Of a DNA stretch of 64,000 nt, positions 12,148 to 20,779 are shown piece after piece. The notes under the pieces were generated by a model. That model was not told the DNA's origin and searched no databases. It saw nothing but the letters and a program-made list of their open reading frames with translations. The position numbers and the translations under genes are program-made. Within the stretch, counting starts at the first letter, position 1. Each line of letters begins with the position of its first letter. The stretch is from Phymatolithon calcareum (lineage: Eukaryota > Rhodophyta > Florideophyceae > Hapalidiales). The stretch covers positions 1,178,001-1,242,000 of the forward strand of contig OZ345368.1 of NCBI GenBank assembly GCA_977006965.1, read 5' to 3'.

Positions 12148-13254
12148 ATGGCGGGCCCCCACGCCGGAAATCGAAACCGCCCAGCATACAGCGGGCAGTC
12201 ACGCTTCCGCTTTCCGAAACAGATCATCGAGCTCTTTGCACCGCGCAAACCACTTGAATTCAAGCCACCGCCCAAGCGCCGAAAGCTTCCACCGATGACT
12301 GGCCTCGCCGCCTATATCTCCAAGTTTGGCACTGTGCCTGAAGTTCCTAAAGCCTTGGATGTCAAACTCTCGATTCCCAATACTCCCACACGCGTGGTAG
12401 AACCGCCGGAAGACCAAGTGTCGTCGGCACCGTCAGCGTCACATTCGGTTCTCGTCGTTGACCCCGGAGCATCCTCCGGCTCCAAAGCTCTGGGTGCCGC
12501 GTGTTCGCAACCCGTGCCTGGAGACGCACCCTCAGATAAATCGCTTTCTGTGCCGTCATTAACGCATCACACAAGTCCCTCTTCGGACCCTACACGGTTT
12601 AATTCCGGGACACCAGTACAGCCTGCAGAGCAAGCTCCGTCCGCCCTGACGTCTTCCGATCCGGCTCCCGTCGCTATTGGTGGGCCGGCACCCTCCGGTA
12701 CCGATTCGGCTATGCCCATTGCGTCCGGCACATCCTCTTCTGCTGCGAAACCCGGCAAGACATCTGTCTCCCCCAGACTGGAGGACAGTTTCGAGACACC
12801 CGCGGTTACGCGGAAGCGGAAGCGCTCGGCCGCACTAAGGCACGTCGACAGTGTTGTGAAGGCACGTACCGAGGAATGGGACCCTTTTTCGGAAAGTGGA
12901 CCGCGTAAAACGCGGGAACCTTACAACACTCTTTTTGTGTCCGGGTTTCCGCGCGACACGCTCCCGGTAAGATTGCATTCTGAATTTGAGAATTATGGCC
13001 CCGTCGTGGATGTCATTATGCCGCGCGATCATGGCGGTGTTCCCCGCGGCTACGCTTTTGTCGAATTTGAACACGAAGCAGACCTCAAGATTGCATATAA
13101 GGAGGCAAGAGGCCGAAAAATCGACGGTCGACGAATAATCGTCGACGTCGAACGTGGTCGCACCGTCAAGAACTGGCGACCAAATCGGCTTGATGGTCCT
13201 AATAATTCTTGCAAATTCCCGAAGGTTGTGCCTGTGGCAACGCCCCGCAAATAA
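12148..13254 (+). CDS. SNRNP70: U1 snRNP 70 kDa protein (U1-70K)
   Basis: Spliceosomal protein that binds stem-loop I of U1 snRNA through one RRM and helps recognise 5' splice sites. It has 368 residues from the ATG at 12148; the frame is open upstream, but homology begins after this ATG. Residues about 25-71 match the family's N-terminal U1 snRNP contact segment (IIELFAPRKPLEFKPPP, then GLAAYISKF). The RRM spans about 260-336, with RNP2 LFVSGF and RNP1 RGYAFVEF. It runs into the diagnostic U1-70K signature KIDGRRIIVDVERGRTVK followed by NWRPNRLDG. The segment EEWDPFSESGPRKTREPYNT just before the RRM also fits the family. Two oddities stand out: a Ser/Pro/Ala-rich insert of about 170 residues between the two conserved parts, and a very short tail without the usual Arg-Ser/Arg-Glu region. 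No introns. Confidence 0.94.
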   Translation: MAGPHAGNRNRPAYSGQSRFRFPKQIIELFAPRKPLEFKPPPKRRKLPPMTGLAAYISKFGTVPEVPKALDVKLSIPNTPTRVVEPPEDQVSSAPSASHSVLVVDPGASSGSKALGAACSQPVPGDAPSDKSLSVPSLTHHTSPSSDPTRFNSGTPVQPAEQAPSALTSSDPAPVAIGGPAPSGTDSAMPIASGTSSSAAKPGKTSVSPRLEDSFETPAVTRKRKRSAALRHVDSVVKARTEEWDPFSESGPRKTREPYNTLFVSGFPRDTLPVRLHSEFENYGPVVDVIMPRDHGGVPRGYAFVEFEHEADLKIAYKEARGRKIDGRRIIVDVERGRTVKNWRPNRLDGPNNSCKFPKVVPVATPRK

Positions 13255-14072
13255 GCTCCGCGATATACGTTAGCGTAACTGCCCATCGTGCAAACGGAAA
13301 CTGATGACACAGGCACACTTCGACTCAATGAGCTCTTTGTACGCATTGGTTATGCATTAGAATGCATGTCCAGAAATGTTTTATAAGGCTGTTGCAGAAG
13401 CCAGGATGATGACACTGCAACCTCGTGTGTGCAAATGGGACTCTGCCTCTCAAGTTGTTTGAAATTACTGACATTCTTGACTACGTCCACTGAACATCAG
13501 TGAGCATCAAGAAGTTTGGACAATACGCCGCATCATCTAATTTTCTTGAGTACACTTCCCTCGATATAGGCTGCCCTTCGCACTGGAGATTTTACACCCA
13601 CTCATAATCTTATACTACCTGACTCGCGCTCGCACAATTTCAAGCAATCAGAAAACGAAATGTATCCCGCTTGCGAGCAACTAGTCGTAGTGACATGAAT
13701 TGTCAAGGGGTCGAAAATTTTCTTTCAACAGATCTGTGAAGCTTACCCGAGGTCCGATTTCACACACTAGGGAATCAAGCTAATGGATATGTCTTTGACG
13801 CCCCTTGGGGGTTTCTGTTCATGGCTGTCTTGTAAACACCGCATGTAGCAAGTGGATTTCAAGCTATTTCATCCTATAAATGCAAAGTTGGTCTGATATC
13901 TAATCTTCTTCAGAAGGTTCGGCATAGCTTTCAACACCTCAACGATAAAAATGATGGATTTTCTTGAGTCAGCTTTAGAACATCTATACAATCGCGACGA
14001 ACAACGTAATCTACAACATTTCTGCATCGTCCGATTCTAATCTATATCATTAACAAGTAGAACTGCTCCATC
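13255..14072. other. Intergenic region between two convergent genes
   Basis: About 0.8 kb between the 3' ends of the U1-70K and BUB1-like genes. It presumably holds both 3' untranslated regions. No other gene or repeat recognised. Confidence 0.5.
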
Positions 14073-17000
14073 TCAAACTCCAATCGTCTTTGTCACATCC
14101 TCCGCATACTTCGCTTCCGCAATGCTCATTATGACTTTGGTCAGCGAGCTCTTGAGTGAAAACTCCTTGACTAAAACGCTCTCCATCGCCATTCGATTGC
14201 GCCGCATAACAGAAACAGTCTCACGCGGCGTCGATAAATGCGTAAGCGCCGACATCTCAGTGAAAAACGTTGTCCAGATACTCTCATGGCGCAACAGACG
14301 GTGGCAGCTTTCCAAGTCGCGTCCGCTCAATCCGAGCATTTTTGCGGCACAAATCGAAACAGCATAACAGTCCGCGTCGAAGGCCCACAGTTCCGAGCCC
14401 ATTTTACGATACTCGGGAATGACATGCTCGTTTCCGTATTTCGACACCATTTCCGAAACAATGGATGGGCTGGAATCCTCAATTGAAGAGTGGCGCGAAT
14501 CAAAAGCCATGTTGAAATCAATAAGAAAGACGCCGATTTGATCCCATCCGTTCTTACCGTCGCTGCAGTACCGCGGCGATGTCAGCGGTCGGTCCTCGTT
14601 ACGGAGAAGAAGATTATCCAGAGTGACGTCCGCATGAACAATTCCGCACTCATGCACTGCCTCGACCGCACGTAAAATTGCCACAGTGAAGAAAAGCGCC
14701 ACCGTTTCCGCGAAGCAATTTCTTGGAGTCAACCGCAAGATTTCAGCCATGGACCCGTCGCTAACGCAATTGATTAGCATTGCTGATCGAGACAAGGACT
14801 GGTCATCGAAAACAGCCATTGCAATCGGGATGTCGGAAATGCGTCGGTCAATCCTTTCGTGGAGAGTTTTGTAGATGTAAAATTCCCAAGCGTTACTCTT
14901 CTGAACTTTGAGAGAAACAACGCCGTCGTAGTTCTTGAAGGGACCGAAGCCCGCAAGATCGCTTCTCCTGTTGACGGCACTTGCAACAAACACATCAGCA
15001 GTTCCACGATATCCCTTACCTGCAACTCCATCGACGCTAAGTTTTCGAATGTCTCCATGTCCCGCATCTAGATACAGGACCTGGCCTTCTTTCACATTTG
15101 CCAACGCATTATCGAGCACGTAATAGTCTCGTTCCAATTCGCACCATTCCTGCAAATCAGATAGCAGATTCGAAGTAGCGTGTTTCGAAGTCTTCTCCGA
15201 CGGCCCTGGAATTGCAATAAGACGTTCAGGAGGAGCTACACCTTCCAATTCCGCAATTGGGTTCAGAACCTCATCACGTTCCAGTCGTCGCTGGCTTTCT
15301 TCGGATGGTTCAACTTCGTCTTCAGAATTATTTTCCTTCGTCATACTTGCAAAAATCTCATTAAACACGGAAAAAGAAGACCCATTGCCTCCTGGTCGAA
15401 TAACAAATTTCTCATCGTCATCGTCAAAGGAAGCGTTTTCAGCGCCAGTGCATAGTCCAGGGGAAGGCTTCGCTGGGTCTTGGAAAACTGCAAAGGACTC
15501 TTCCTGTGGGAATCCCGGTGTATCAGGAGCAGGATCTCGGTAAACTTCAAAGGTCTCTTCAACAGGATTGTCAGGACCATTCAGAAGAGTGAACTCATCT
15601 TCCTCCTCGTGCGGTAATGGCATACTGAACATGTTTTCGATATCACGAGTAGCAATTTTCGTGTTAATGGTAACCGTTGGAGAGCCACATCGTGCAAAGG
15701 AAGAATTTCTTGCTAGCGGTGTTGGGGACGACGGTGGAGAGGGAAGTTTGCTTCGCAGAACATTTTCTTGGTTCCGAATGGACAAACCCTTTTTCTTCTT
15801 CTCCAAAGAACCTTCGTGGCGAGTTGGTGCAACATTTTCTCCGTCCGTGTGGCGCTCCCTCGGAACGTTTTCTTTCGCAGCGATGTCTTCGCACGAATCG
15901 AAAGTATTCTGCACAGGGATCGGAACAGCATTAGCATTGTCTTGATAGACCTCAAATGATTTTTCAACAGGATGCTGGTCAGGATACACATCGGCATTTT
16001 CTGTTGCGTTTCGATCGTCTTCGTGATCGGATAATTCGCGTTCGGGGACAGACGTGAAAAATCCATTAAATTCCGCCATAATACTCATCTTCTTCGACTT
16101 CTTCACAGACAATGAACCTGAATCGTGAATACCATTTGCCTGTCGCTCAGTACCGATGGACAGAGATTCGAACTGCGGAGTGAGTCCGGTACTCTTTCCT
16201 GGAAAAGCAGGAGGCGATTGCGGGATTGCCGTGAATGACTGAGGCCTATTCGCTTGCACATTCTCGTCTTGGTAAACTTCAAACGAGTCTTCTTCCAGGT
16301 TTGACTTACTATCTTGATATACTTCAAAGGATTCATCTTTGTCTTCACAAGCGGCGAAGACCTTGCGTTCAAACTTGCTGTCCTCACGCACGTCAGACGA
16401 CGATTCAGCCAAGGTGCGCGTGGCGCCTTTGCCGTGGTAGACTTCATATCCTTCAGGAATCGGAGATAAATCAACAAGTTTTCGTGTTGGCTTCGCTTTC
16501 GCAAATTCATGTTGTAGTTTTGCATACGACTCAGATGATTCGACAGTTTCAGCTTGCTTGTACTTACGGGCCTCAAGTGATTCGGAAAGTCCAACGTGCA
16601 GCGGCGCTTTGTTCAAAACAGAAGACGATTCCGTCTTTGGCTCAACATTTTCAGCAGCCTCAACTTCCGTCAAATCGCCCCTCTTCTCGCGGAACAATTC
16701 CAGCGGTTCTCCTGCCTGCACACTGTTGGTAGTCTCGTCTCCCAGCATATTTCCCGGTCCGGTCGGTGGATCTCGATAGACCTCAAACTCAGGCGCTGGC
16801 CCAAGTCTGTTCTGAATTCGCTGAATGAGTTTCGGGTCCTGCTTGATGACCGCACCACGCCATTGCTCAGGTTCCATGCGGTTCTCCCTTGTATTTTGCT
16901 CACGACGCACCACGCTCGGAAAGGGGAGGTCTTCGCCTTCCTTTCCGTCAAGAACGTCCTCGGGCTGAACCGGCGGCGCCTCGGAGTCATTGAACACTTC

Positions 17001-17834
17001 AAACGAGTCACCGTTAAGGACTGGCTTCAGGGCTCGGAGTTGCTCCAGAGGGTCCCCGGAGGTGTCGGCGCGTAAGCGTGGCTGAGTCGGCGGACGAGAA
17101 GGAGCCGAATGAGTTGCCGAACCGGAGGGAACCGTGCCAGTCGGACGAACGGACCGTGGATCTGAGCCCAGACTGCCCAGAGCTTGTCGGGAGGGGCGCG
17201 GACGCGCAGACGGTCCGGCAGCGCGGGCCTTTGCGGCAGCCTTTCTGGCACGAGCTTCATCGCGACGTTTTCGGGCTGCCATTCGAGCGTGGAATCCATT
17301 CAAACGGGCTTGCAGCCGTTCAGTAGGAACTGCACCGCGCTTCTGTCCAAGCTCATAAGCCGCTTGTGCCTTCTCAAAGATATGCGCGCGCTCAAAGGTA
17401 TTCGCCCATGCTTCATAGAAAAGAGCAGAGTGGTATCCAATGCCTTTGGAGCGCATGTATGTGAAAACGTCGAGCTGATCTTCGCGCGGAGCGATATACA
17501 ACACCCACAAGCGTACATAGCGTGGGTCATCTTTGTAACGGCGCGACTCTTTGTACGTGTGGCAGGCGCGTTCGATTGCACGTGCGATGCGGGGAGAGCC
17601 TTTGGGGTAGCTCTCGCGCAGCCAGTCGATGTAGGACACCCAGGGTTTGAGGGGATCAGATGCATTCGGTCCATTGCCGGAAGCAGCTTCCTTGATGGCG
17701 GCCTCATGTGCGGCAATTTCAGAGTCACGAGGACCTGCGCGCGCCGAGAGGGCTGCGTTCAATTTGCCGACATCGCGGCCGCCGCGCAAGGGTTGCACGT
17801 TCTCCTTCGAAAGCTCCCATTCAAAGTCTGACAT
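14073..17834 (-). CDS. BUB1: BUB1/MadBub mitotic checkpoint kinase-like protein
   Basis: Spindle-assembly-checkpoint protein of 1,253 residues, one uninterrupted frame from the ATG at 17834. A KEN box (residues 10-12, WELSKENVQP) precedes the Mad3/BUB1 homology TPR region (about 60-185; WVSYIDWLRESYPKG, LWVLYI). The disordered middle (about 190-870) carries eight strict ABBA motifs of the FEVYQD type, starting at residues 278, 350, 503, 518, 627, 762, 781 and 821. Two degenerate copies lie at 378 and 463, and further KEN boxes at 654 and 833. The C-terminal kinase-like domain (about 905-1250) keeps the BUB1 signature LKVQKSNAWEFYI with beta3 lysine K976. The catalytic loop reads HADVTLDN (D1069 and N1074 present, the usual lysine replaced by T1071), and DFG reads DFN at 1106-1108. 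KEN boxes and a kinase fold in one chain fit the unsplit MadBub arrangement. Catalytic activity is uncertain. Confidence 0.95.
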   Translation of the reverse strand: MSDFEWELSKENVQPLRGGRDVGKLNAALSARAGPRDSEIAAHEAAIKEAASGNGPNASDPLKPWVSYIDWLRESYPKGSPRIARAIERACHTYKESRRYKDDPRYVRLWVLYIAPREDQLDVFTYMRSKGIGYHSALFYEAWANTFERAHIFEKAQAAYELGQKRGAVPTERLQARLNGFHARMAARKRRDEARARKAAAKARAAGPSARPRPSRQALGSLGSDPRSVRPTGTVPSGSATHSAPSRPPTQPRLRADTSGDPLEQLRALKPVLNGDSFEVFNDSEAPPVQPEDVLDGKEGEDLPFPSVVRREQNTRENRMEPEQWRGAVIKQDPKLIQRIQNRLGPAPEFEVYRDPPTGPGNMLGDETTNSVQAGEPLELFREKRGDLTEVEAAENVEPKTESSSVLNKAPLHVGLSESLEARKYKQAETVESSESYAKLQHEFAKAKPTRKLVDLSPIPEGYEVYHGKGATRTLAESSSDVREDSKFERKVFAACEDKDESFEVYQDSKSNLEEDSFEVYQDENVQANRPQSFTAIPQSPPAFPGKSTGLTPQFESLSIGTERQANGIHDSGSLSVKKSKKMSIMAEFNGFFTSVPERELSDHEDDRNATENADVYPDQHPVEKSFEVYQDNANAVPIPVQNTFDSCEDIAAKENVPRERHTDGENVAPTRHEGSLEKKKKGLSIRNQENVLRSKLPSPPSSPTPLARNSSFARCGSPTVTINTKIATRDIENMFSMPLPHEEEDEFTLLNGPDNPVEETFEVYRDPAPDTPGFPQEESFAVFQDPAKPSPGLCTGAENASFDDDDEKFVIRPGGNGSSFSVFNEIFASMTKENNSEDEVEPSEESQRRLERDEVLNPIAELEGVAPPERLIAIPGPSEKTSKHATSNLLSDLQEWCELERDYYVLDNALANVKEGQVLYLDAGHGDIRKLSVDGVAGKGYRGTADVFVASAVNRRSDLAGFGPFKNYDGVVSLKVQKSNAWEFYIYKTLHERIDRRISDIPIAMAVFDDQSLSRSAMLINCVSDGSMAEILRLTPRNCFAETVALFFTVAILRAVEAVHECGIVHADVTLDNLLLRNEDRPLTSPRYCSDGKNGWDQIGVFLIDFNMAFDSRHSSIEDSSPSIVSEMVSKYGNEHVIPEYRKMGSELWAFDADCYAVSICAAKMLGLSGRDLESCHRLLRHESIWTTFFTEMSALTHLSTPRETVSVMRRNRMAMESVLVKEFSLKSSLTKVIMSIAEAKYAEDVTKTIGV

Positions 17835-18842
17835 TGTGTGCAGGTGGAATGACAGCTGGGGCGTGGACCATGCACGACAGGTGGCGGCTCCTCTAACGGA
17901 CGAGGCAGGGAAGGTGCGGGTGGTGAGGGGTGGGCGTAAATTTAGAGCTTGATGAGCCCCGAGTACAAAATCCTCCTTGGGTCATGTGGAGATTCGAAAA
18001 TTTCGAAAAATGAAATTGACGATTTTAATTGGACGACGAAGAGATTTCAAATTATTTGGGATGCATCGTTGTTCTGTGCCCAAATTGCTCTGGGATGCAC
18101 GTCATTATCTCATTGGTTTCCAACTGGACTTTCGACCGAATGCCGCTGAAGCGAATTTTGGTTCCATTGTGTTCTGTACTTGTCGGAGTTGAGCGCATTT
18201 TCGTGGCTCTGCAAAAACCATAGCTGTGGGTCGCCTCAATAACTTTTTTACCGCAGTTCAGATGATAATCTTACGGAATGTATCAAGAATCAAGTCGTAC
18301 GGTGCGTTGAAAACGGAGTCTCATCCGGGCGCCTCAGTACTTCCGACAAGACAAATGCGTTTTGCTATCCATTGTCGCGTAGCTTGCTGAACGTATCTTG
18401 TAAGCTACAGCGTATACGCGGAGATTCGAAAAATTGACAAGCTGTACGACAAGGTTGATCGATAATTTCCGACGCCCTCAATCGTGATGTAGCGATGACA
18501 ACATGTCTACGTGACTCTTTACTCGCCTGTTCTACGCATGTGCTCTTGTCAGCACACTGTCCGTAACGTACCCGTGTTTAAAAAACGACTCGGGAGCAAG
18601 TGATACTCTACAAGTCGCACCTATGGTGAGCCGAATGCCTACAGCACAATGAATTCACTCGGTCTCTTGGTATCAGTGTCTTCCTGAAAAGGGATGACAC
18701 TGAGCATATCACATAACCACTTTTGGATTCATGACGGTATTTCAGCACCTCAAGCGGTACCTCATTGGGAGCAGTATCACCGAGTCCCAGGCTTTCTGTC
18801 CGATTTTACCCCACTTTCGAGTAACGGACACAAAACTCAGTT
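17835..18842. other. Intergenic region
   Basis: About 1 kb upstream of the BUB1-like gene and of the duplicated block that starts at 18843. It probably contains the BUB1 promoter. Only short frames and a small hairpin (TCAGTGTC / GACACTGA near 18670-18705) were seen. Confidence 0.4.
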
Positions 18843-19018
18843 GCGAATCCAGACGCCAGCCTGCAGCTTACCACCAAAAATCGAACTCTCGATTGCCTTC
18901 GCTACCGAATCAATTGAAAGTACACGTCTATCCTCGCGCACTGCTCCCATTTTTGGAAACCCATTCGCACCGCATGACGCCCGCCTGCGCATTTTTACAC
19001 GGGCACTACCACCATTGG

Positions 19019-19025
19019 TATATAA
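19019..19025 (+). promoter_or_regulatory. Candidate TATA box
   Basis: TATATAA lies 76 bp upstream of the ATG at 19101, in the context TTGGTATATAACT. It is retained in the duplicated copy at 26996-27002. No transcription start site can be fixed from sequence alone. Confidence 0.45.
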
Positions 19026-19100
19026 CTCCTTCCCGATCCTTCGTAACTCTATCAGAAGCTCGTGGTTTTGCCGTCATCCACCTCGTTCAACGCACCCGAA

Positions 19101-20138
19101 ATGACGGACGCATCATTGCCCCATCATTTCTCCTCGATCCGCTCCCAAGCGACCGCGCCTCCAGACCGCACAAAGGCCTTGTCGCGCTCTCGTACCGAGC
19201 CAAAACCAGCCTGTGATACATTTGGCAGACGGCACTCAATACGCGAGGTATCCCGCGCCATCTCACTCTCCATTCGGCGGGCAGGCTCTCTGCGTTCCAA
19301 CCGTTCGCAACAAGCTCCATTACAATGTTCCCTGGCTGAACTCACAGAAACGTACATTGCACGCTGTCCGAAATTCTACTCCACCCCGTACGACGCAGCC
19401 ATGCCGCACTCGGCCTCCGGGGCGATTGCACTTGTGCACAACGCCGCACAAAAGGAGCTTGTTGCGCTTGTTTCCCACATTATTCCCGCGTATCTGCGTG
19501 CGGCGCGCGGCGATGTGACGGAGGCTAATCGTCGGTCCGAGGCTATGTGTGCGCTGTCGCGATGGTGGGATGGTTTTTTCGAATTTTCGGTTTTCGTCGC
19601 AAAGATTGAAGAGCTTGTTGTGGAACGAATGTTTCGGAAATTCAGTCGCGATGAACAGCTTATGTTTGAGCATAAGGAACGTCATGCGGCTGAGCGGCAA
19701 CGGAAGAAAATTCTGGAACGAACCAGTGTTACCATGGAAATCGTGTTTCGCGCAGTATTGGATACTATTGAGGAAGGCGTCAGTGTCGCGACACCGGAAA
19801 GTTTTATTCGTGTGGTGCAAACATTGAACATTGTCGTCAATTTCTTGTTGGAGACTTACGATCTTGTCAACTCTTTCGTTCGTGTTGCGGAGACACGGTT
19901 GCGCAAGAATAAGGTTTTCGGAATTGTCAATCAAGTGGTGCGCACGCTTGGAAAATGTGACCGCGTTCCAATGCTAACGGTTATTCTTGTGCGTTGGATG
20001 GACAACCCGGATGTGATTCAGAACTGGGCAAGAAAGTATTTGGGAAGAAGGGCAAAGAAAAGTTTGTGTATTTGGGAACAGGCTTATGCGAGCGAACGAG
20101 GTGTGGCTCTGGAAACAATTGTAAACATGACGACATGA
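19101..20138 (+). CDS. Unrecognised helical protein, intact copy
   Basis: Open frame of 345 residues from the ATG at 19101, 76 bp after a TATA-like site. I do not recognise the family. The first 90 residues are Ser/Arg/Pro-rich and probably disordered. The rest looks almost entirely alpha-helical: a hydrophobic helix IALVHNAAQKELVALVSHIIPAYLR near residues 120-145, a charged helix EHKERHAAERQRKKILERTS, and several amphipathic segments (VVQTLNIVVNFLLETYDLVN). No membrane span or catalytic motif is obvious. A second, frameshifted copy lies at 27083-28105. The two are nearly identical, so duplication is recent. It is convergent with the large unrecognised gene at 20780-24271. Confidence 0.7.
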   Translation: MTDASLPHHFSSIRSQATAPPDRTKALSRSRTEPKPACDTFGRRHSIREVSRAISLSIRRAGSLRSNRSQQAPLQCSLAELTETYIARCPKFYSTPYDAAMPHSASGAIALVHNAAQKELVALVSHIIPAYLRAARGDVTEANRRSEAMCALSRWWDGFFEFSVFVAKIEELVVERMFRKFSRDEQLMFEHKERHAAERQRKKILERTSVTMEIVFRAVLDTIEEGVSVATPESFIRVVQTLNIVVNFLLETYDLVNSFVRVAETRLRKNKVFGIVNQVVRTLGKCDRVPMLTVILVRWMDNPDVIQNWARKYLGRRAKKSLCIWEQAYASERGVALETIVNMTT

Positions 20139-20779
20139 TTTGCGTTCTTCCACGAAATTTCTTCTGGAACAAAGTTATGGAGCTTATTGCTGTGGGAATA
20201 CGGATCAGAGAACGTACGAAAAATGGGGCAAAGGAGACTCGACGCTGCCTTGTTGGTGAAACGACCGATTGCTCTAATCCTTGGCAAAAAGCCAAGATAG
20301 AATTGAACTCCCTTCACGATAGATAGAACTTTTAGTGGTAGAGTTGTGCATCGCAGCAGGAACCAAAACGAATCCCAACTCGAATATTTTTTCCTTGGCG
20401 AGAGATCTCTTGCAGTCCATGAAATGCAGCTGACTTGTAAAACTGAAAATCTTGTTTAATTCAATATGAAGCCAACAAACTGGGCGAGTGATATGGCTGC
20501 CTTCAAATGGTTGTATTTCTTTCCACCTCAACCCTCTGTCCGATGACAAAATAAAAGTACCACCTACTGCCCAAAGGGAATGAAAGAAAGACAAGGATCA
20601 ATTCGTTACGGTTCCCGGCGATCAGAATGCTCCTGTGGTTCTGTTCGTCCGCCACGATCCGAGGAGAAAGACTAGTCGCACCTACCTGTGATCGTATCTT
20701 GCTCCCTGTGTTTTTCCTCGCGACCTGGTACATTTCCAATAACGAAAAATTCTTCTTTCTAGGGAGTCCTCCATGTCTG

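Larger units (their letters stand above)
18843..20743 (+). repeat. Segmental duplication, copy A
   Basis: This 1.9-kb segment is repeated in the same orientation at 26821-28701 with high identity by eye, including upstream and downstream non-coding DNA. The shared sequence begins GCGAATCCAGACGCC and ends CATTTCCAATAAC. It carries the intact 345-residue gene. Similarity stops about 37 bp before the 3' end of the large family gene on the other strand. Confidence 0.92.
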
